From Buddleja alternifolia (Eukaryota; Streptophyta; Magnoliopsida; Lamiales; Scrophulariaceae): 64,000 nucleotides of DNA. The notes under the pieces were generated by a model that saw only the letters and a program-made list of their open reading frames with translations, was not told where the DNA came from and made no database searches. Below, piece by piece: positions 58,557 through 64,000 of this stretch (position 1 is the first letter of the stretch; every line of letters starts with the position of its first letter). Location of the stretch: positions 7,379,246 through 7,443,245 of the forward strand of contig CM033402.1 of the NCBI GenBank assembly GCA_019426215.1. Direction: 5' to 3'. The translations under genes and the position numbers were made by a program.

Positions 58557-60284
58557 TGTAACACCCCGCCCCTTTATTTTATATAATTATCAATTAAGCT
58601 ATTATTAAATAGAATATATATATATATATATATATATTTAGATATTACCAACTTATTTAAAATGATATACTAGAATCAACTAAAATATAGGGATATAACT
58701 TGGTTACAACCCTACATCTAAGTTGTTGTTATCAAATCCTAACAAAAATTGAACTCTCACAACTTGAAGCTTATCCAAACTCTTTTAATGCATTATCAGT
58801 AATAATTATATTTATATATAGATGTATCTTTCTACTTGTTTTCTCAATTAAATAATGAATTTTCGGATATATTAATTAACACGTGATTTAGATGAGCATA
58901 TCACCTCAAATCTACCAAATCTAGTGGATTTAAGCCTATCTCATCATATCTAACCCCTTAGGGACTTAGAAACCTACTCAAACTCTTCTAACTGAACCCC
59001 AGACTCCCCTATAAATAGCCCCCACCTATGCATACGAAAATTGCACCTCTTATTCATATTTCTCCCTCAAATTTCATCTGGGCTTAGGAAGTTCATTAGA
59101 AGAATCCGAGGAGGCTGTTGTTGTTCAAGCTCGGGCTGACGGTGAGGTAGATATTTTGAAAAACCCTAGTTTTCTCTATAGTATTTTATGATAACAATTA
59201 GGTTCTTCTTTGTAAATCCAATGTTGTAGGATCCGAAAAACCCCACAGACGTGTAGCTAAATCGAGTTTCAAAATAGTAAGTGGTTTTTACCCTTCTATT
59301 GTTTGTGAGATTTATTTCAAAACTCCATGTTATATTTTGTAAAACTATTTTGATATTAAAATAGGTCTTGAGCATGCTAGATTTAGTTTTCTTATATAAA
59401 ATTGCTACCATGTGATCTATGTTTTCTAAACAGTCAATTTGCTTGTGTTAAAACATTTCATTTGAAATTGTGAATGATTCGTATGCTCTGAGTTATTAGT
59501 ATCTATTGGTAAGGAATTAATTTCGGGCCTCCTGTAGGGCTTTAAATATACAGTGTTTGAACCTTTGAGCCTCCTGCGGCGAATTAATAGCAGTGTTTGA
59601 ACCTTTGAGCCTACTACGGAGAATTAATAGCAGTTTTGGCCTACCTAGCGGGATAAACAGCTAGGACTTGATCAAGTTTACTACTAGGTTCTAAGAAGTT
59701 CATGAGCATTAGAAAAATTCTTTGATAGATTGATATATTTGAAGTTATTTGATAAAGTGATTCTAAATTTTGATTTGCCTACAAAGTCGATCACATGCTA
59801 TATATGTAAGTTTTTGTTGAATTGCAAAACCCCTTTTTATAAATTACTTTGATTTAAAACAAAAATAGTTCGTTTTATGCTTTCACATAATTTTTAAAAT
59901 GTATACATACTTAACATGCTCTAGACCGGTAGAAGGCGTTAGAACTATTTACTGGGCGACCTTTGTCGCTCATACCACGATTCTAAATTTTGCAGAAAGT
60001 TTAGTCGAGTCATAGGAGGATGAGGAACAATATTTGGGGTGGTGAAGATGGTGATTAGCCAGGATGTTACTTTTAGAATTTTTTGAATTAAATAAATATT
60101 TTTGGGATTTTTGTCGTTTTTACGAAAACCCTGTTTTATTTTTGAACTTTTGAGCAATTGTAATAAAGGAGAAGTTTTAGATTTCATTTTTAGTATTGCT
60201 TTGAACCTATGGGTTTCGTGTCTTTAAGTCCTTTCGGGCTTGGGGACATGGCCATCACGCGACCCCAATTTTGGGGACGTGACA
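58557..60284 (+). mobile_element. 1.73-kb solo LTR nested in copia-2 gag
   Basis: The insert starts TGTAACACCCCGCCCC and ends GGGGACGTGACA (TG...CA), flanked by the 5-bp duplication AAAGA (58552-58556 and 60285-60289). The gag reading frame resumes exactly on the other side, proving a clean insertion. A TATA-like CTATAAATAGCC at about 59010 gives plus orientation. The TGTAACACCCCG...GGGACGTGACA ends resemble large gypsy LTRs. No internal genes exist, so this is a solo LTR left by LTR-LTR recombination. A 45-50-bp unit with CAGTGTTTGAACCTTTGAGC is repeated near 59550-59600. Confidence 0.82.
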
Positions 60285-60444
60285 AAAGATGTATTTTTTG
60301 AATAACCACCACGATTTCCATAACCATATCCACGACCACGTCCACGTCCACGATTTCTTTAATGATTAAAATAGTTATGTGCTGCTACTTTCACTTCAGG
60401 GAATGTAGCAGAACTAGTTGGACGAGACTCATGATTAAAATAAT

Positions 60445-60632
60445 TATATATTGCTCAACACATTCACTTCAGGGAATGGAGTATAGTTATTTGCATATAT
60501 GAATTTATATATTGCTCAACACATTCACTTCAGGGAATGGAGTATAATTATTTGCATATATGAATTTATATATTGCTCAACACATTCACTTCAGAGAATG
60601 GAGTATAGTTATTTGCATCAAGATGAATTTCA
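60445..60632. repeat. 61-bp unit in three copies at the gag deletion point
   Basis: TTGCTCAACACATTCACTTC occurs at 60451, 60512 and 60573, exactly 61 bp apart, with one or two differences between copies. It lies precisely where the gag N-terminal part is fused to the C-terminal part. Confidence 0.9.
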
Positions 60633-61085
60633 ACATCTAATGCCCAAAAAAAATAATTTTTCCTCGTAATATCAAGAGTCACAAAGTCAAGTTTTTTCAA
60701 GATTCATCAATATAATACTATTATCAAAGTATAAAATGAATAACATAACAATCATTCAACTTCTTAAAATATTTTCAACATGATAGGATTATTCAAAAGA
60801 ATAATACTAATCAAATATATGCACATATACATATGTCTTCTTTCCAAACATCAAGAGAATTATTACATAATTCTATTTTTGTTAAATATTGAAATATACG
60901 TACCTTTTCTTTACCTTTTCTTCTTGCTTTGTTTTAAAAATCTTATCCATCAATTTTCTTTACAAACTCATAATAACTCGTGAAAATCTCTCAATGGATT
61001 TTACATCATACGTTGAGTACCCCATGTATATCTTTAGCCAAATTTCAAAATGATTAACACCTTGAGACGGATCGTGCTGATAACG

Positions 61086-61393
61086 TGTTATGAAATAACT
61101 CCAAATATTATAAAATATATACAAATATTCTAAAGTAGAGAGACTAGAGAATTAAGAGGAGAATTCTTTCTTTGATTTTTAGTGTGTCTTAACAATACAA
61201 TTTCATGTCCTATTTATAGGCACAAAATAGTAGGTACAATTATTTCAAGAGTTGAGTGCATAATGGAAAAGATTGATTTACAAGTAGTGGAAGAGCAATG
61301 ATCATCCACTATAACATAAAGAGGAGGAGAAATGATCATCCATCATATCATGTAGTGGAGAATACGTGGACATCCATATAATTATTCATAACA
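61086..61393 (-). repeat. copia-2 5' LTR (right)
   Basis: 308 bp with TG...CA ends. On the minus strand it is followed by CGTTATCAGCACGATCC, the usual primer-binding context for this copia group, which makes it the 5' LTR. Confidence 0.93.
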
Positions 61394-62335
61394 CCTTTTT
61401 AATTTTTGACACTTTGTTGGAAATGTCGGTTAATAATAATTATTGCTTATTATAAAAATCTTCATAGTTTGGTCAACGACAAAAAGAGAGTTGTCCTCGT
61501 TATTTGTCAAATAAACTATAGAATTGGTTCAGAGATTCCAAATATTTTCAAGATTTGTTTTACTTATATTATATGCTCATAGACATTCCAAGATATGCCC
61601 ATTTTCTATGTACCTCAATCAAAAATCATTAATTTGAAGACAATAATATTGGAGTATAGGCCCATTACTCAATTCTATATTTTAATCAATATTTTTATTT
61701 TCTATTTTATTTATTTATATTTATATGCATGTCAAGTTTATACAATTCACAGCACTTAATATGTATTTTTTTTTTATATATATAAGTGACTACAAATAAG
61801 TAAATAGAATAGGAGCAAAACATTATGCCATTACTGGTCATTCACACAGAATATTTTCTTTGATTTTGTGTATTATGTTATATTGAGTTAAAAAATAAAG
61901 TATATAAAGAGAACTTATTCACACTTGGCTTTGTATTTTTATAATACCGAATGATATATATATACACATATATATTTTAATATAAGTGACATGCAAATGA
62001 GTAAATAGAATAGGAGTCGAAACATTATTTGGAATAGAGAGTTTGAAATGCCATTACTGATCATGCACACAAAATATTTTATTTGATTTTTTTATTTTGT
62101 GTTTCATGTTATATTGTGTTAAAAAATTTGTATATAAAGAGATGTTATGTACACTTGGCTTCGTATTTTTATAATACCGAATGATATGTGTGTGTATATA
62201 TATATATATATTATACTATAATTAGAACAAAAGACACTAACAATACCTTAGGAATGACAGAAAATAACCCCCAAGAACATATCAGCTGGTTCGTCAAATA
62301 TGTCTAGTCACATTATTTTACATTTAGATTATATA
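61394..62335. repeat. AT-rich DNA with a diverged tandem duplication (about 200-230 bp)
   Basis: ATAAGTGAC at 61781 and 61983 begins two collinear blocks sharing TAAATAGAATAGGAG, ATGCCATTACTG, ACACTTGGCTT and TTTTTATAATACCGAATGAT. The second copy has insertions, so the offset grows from about 200 to about 232 bp. No gene is seen before or between them. Confidence 0.75.
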
Positions 62336-62339
62336 AAAC

Positions 62340-63448
62340 TAATGGTTAAAATCATTTTGCCCCCTTGTACTTTGGGGTATGCATCAATTACCCTTTTACT
62401 AATAAAAACTTTAAATATCCACCCCCCTCCCCAAAGCAATTAATATCTATGGACCGAAATACCCTTAAGTTGTATAAAATAAAAACCTAATCTTGCATCT
62501 CATTTGACAATTTGCATAGTACTTTGCTCCATCTACAATAAAACTTTTAATTGTTTCGACCGCATTTTTATTAAATAAGTCGATCTTCAACTAACTCAAA
62601 ATTAACTAAAATTAGAAGTATGATTGTAATAGTATAGAGCGAAGACATAATAAACTTTCAATTATCTTATATAACTTTATATGTTATCATCTAATTATTT
62701 TTTCGTTTAGAAAGAATATTTTAGATTGTTTTTTTTTTGAAACTTGAAAAACTTAATTGCAATAATAGACATTAAAAGAAATTTCTTATGAGCTTGTGCT
62801 TTCTAATTTAGGTAGCATTTTTACAAAAAAATGAAATTATTTCTTAATATGTTTTGAAATATAATATAATAGCATTAACTATACGATTAAAATAAATAAA
62901 AACATAAGTCACTGGTCACTAATTAACATAAATAATACTTCACATATAAAGCGGCATGTATTGTTATACTTATTATAAAAAAAATCATATAAGCAACTTC
63001 ATTCTTTTTCTTAATTATACAATACTTGAAAAATAAACAGCTAGTTTTATTGGAAAAATATTAGTCTAATAGAAAATAATGTGAATTAATAGTTATTCTT
63101 TAAAATGAAATTATTTGATTAGTAAAAATCAAATATGTAACAAAACTTTATAGTAATGGTGGCATGAACAATTGTGCGAGATAATTTGAGTTTAATCTGA
63201 CTTATTTACTATTATAATAATATTTTGCAATTTATGCAATTAAAAGTTCATTTATTTAGTGTTGAAAAATATTAGAGACTGTAATTAGAGTATGCAAAGT
63301 AAATTTATATTTATATAACTTAAGTATATTTGGAAAAACCTATGCTAGTCTATTAGTAATGTTAAGGGAGTATTTGAAATTTTTATTAGTAAAAGGTGGT
63401 AATTGATACATATCCCATGGTACAAGGGGCAAAATGAATTTAACCCTA
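62340..63448. mobile_element. 1.1-kb TIR element, right end tandemly duplicated
   Basis: Left GGTTAAAATCATTTTGCCCC, then TATGCATCAATTACC and TTTACTAATAAAAA. Right, reverse-complemented, GGTTAAATTCATTTTGCCCC, then TATGTATCAATTACC and TTTACTAATAAAAA. The TIRs are about 100 bp. No ORF. The right 270 bp plus flank are duplicated downstream. Confidence 0.72.
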
Positions 63449-63844
63449 AACAAACATGTCATGCTCTAAATCGTTAGTTCTTTAGATTATTTGAGTTATA
63501 AAATATATACATATATAGATAATTTGAGTTTAATCTGACTTATTTAATACTATAATAATATTTTGCAATTTATGCAATTAAAAGTTAATTTATTTAGTGT
63601 TGAAAAATATTAGAGACTATAATTAGAGTACGCAAAGTAAATTTATATTTATATAACTTAAGTATATTTGGAAAAACCTATGCTAGTCTATTAGTAACGT
63701 TAAGGGAGTATTTGAAATTTTTATTAGTAAAGGGTGGCAATTGATACATATCCCATGGTACAAGGAGCAAAGTGAATTTAACCCTAAACAAACATGTCAT
63801 GCTCTAAATCGTTAGTTCTTTAGATTATTTGAGTTATAATATAT

Positions 63845-63845
<1 letters not shown>
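63181..63845. repeat. 338-bp tandem duplication including a TIR end
   Basis: ATAATTTGAGTTTAATCTGA starts at 63181 and 63519. The copies are nearly identical (a handful of substitutions) over the whole 338-bp unit. The unit covers the right part of the 62.34-kb element and about 70 bp of flank, so the duplication followed the insertion. Confidence 0.92.
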
Positions 63846-63876
<31 letters not shown>

Positions 63877-64000
63877 TCCCCTAAATTAGTATTCGTTTGT
63901 GTAGGTGAAAGAATTAATTAATTTTGAAAATGGTGCAAAGGTCCTAGTCTTTTCTCCATATGTATCAACTTACTTACTCACTACTCAAGTCCTAGTCGTT

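Larger units (their letters stand above)
58385..60700 (-). pseudogene. copia-2 gag, internally deleted and split by a solo LTR
   Basis: Gag is the capsid precursor. The N-terminal piece is near 60700-60610 (LDFVTLDITRKNYFFWALDV, EIHLDAN). It then jumps directly to PEVNVLSN-type sequence of the C-terminal region, so most of the capsid region (roughly 200 codons by comparison with the family) is missing. Next come an RGG-rich stretch (RNRGRGRGRGYGYGNRGG) and, beyond the nested solo LTR, the zinc knuckle CYRCGSKGHWSCTC (CX2CX4HX4C complete) and RTPKHLVDLYQESL. The solo LTR splits it between 60285 and 58556. The deletion point coincides with a 61-bp triple repeat. Confidence 0.8.
54006..61393 (-). 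mobile_element. Ty1/copia retrotransposon (copia-2), both LTRs, non-autonomous
   Basis: Two 308-bp direct repeats (54006-54313 and 61086-61393) start TGTTATGAAATAACTCC and end TATTCATAACA, differing at about seven positions. The 5-bp duplication CCTTT flanks the whole (54001-54005, 61394-61398). On the minus strand the element reads 5' LTR, TTATCAGCACGA primer-binding region, gag, protease, integrase, RT, RNase H, purine tract AAGGGGGAG, 3' LTR. The LTR TATA box is TATAAATAGG on the minus strand. Gag is internally deleted, pol has several frameshifts, and a solo LTR is nested at 58557-60284. The LTR similarity indicates a fairly young insertion. Confidence 0.93.

Overview
This is about 64 kb of AT-rich nuclear DNA from a flowering plant. 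The evidence is GT-AG introns, two plant-specific ALMT channel genes, F-box and GRF zinc-finger gene families, and a mix of Ty1/copia, Ty3/gypsy, TRIM, LINE, SINE, Helitron and MITE insertions typical of eudicots. I cannot fix the species. Gene density is very low; most of the window is nested, decaying transposable elements.

Layout. 0.4-1.4 kb: a two-exon minus-strand gene with a Myb/SANT-like DNA-binding domain. 3.6-6.5 kb: a broken GRF zinc-finger gene, then a broken F-box/FBD gene. 8.6-9.4 kb: unrecognised minus-strand exons with good splice sites. 10.5-12.35 kb: a 1.87-kb terminal-inverted-repeat element that carries the first exon of a METTL6-like methyltransferase gene and a 105-bp minisatellite of about 7.6 copies. 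12.5-17.0 kb: a Helitron-like element holding a Mutator-type MITE and a 5'-truncated LINE with a target-site duplication (TSD). 17.7-20.6 kb and 25.2-26.5 kb: two copies of one duplicated segment, the first expanded by nested MITEs. 20.6-23 kb: a decayed copia element interrupted by a 425-bp TRIM. 27.5-29.6 kb: TIR elements.

31.2-35.2 kb and 49.7-52.3 kb: the two main genes, a same-strand pair of six-exon aluminium-activated malate transporter (ALMT) family anion channels (472 and 449 aa by my splicing). They are evident tandem duplicates, now 14 kb apart because a second Helitron (37.15-41.24 kb, with three nested MITE-like elements), a SINE, a gypsy LTR remnant and more MITEs lie between them. 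Both genes look intact. The first has a MITE in its last intron and the second has a 1-kb TIR element ending about 140 bp before its start codon.

54.0-61.4 kb: a structurally complete but coding-dead Ty1/copia element (308-bp LTRs about 98% identical, TSD CCTTT). It has an internally deleted gag, a fourfold 13-codon repeat in pol, and a 1.73-kb solo LTR of another family nested in its gag. 61.4-64 kb: tandem duplications and a further TIR element.

The window shows no operon-like or new enzymatic system. The most interesting content is structural: the gene-capturing TIR element with its hierarchical minisatellite, the Helitron pair, and repeat expansions at deletion points in the copia element. 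All coordinates and identities were read by eye; family names rest on recognised motifs, not on database searches.
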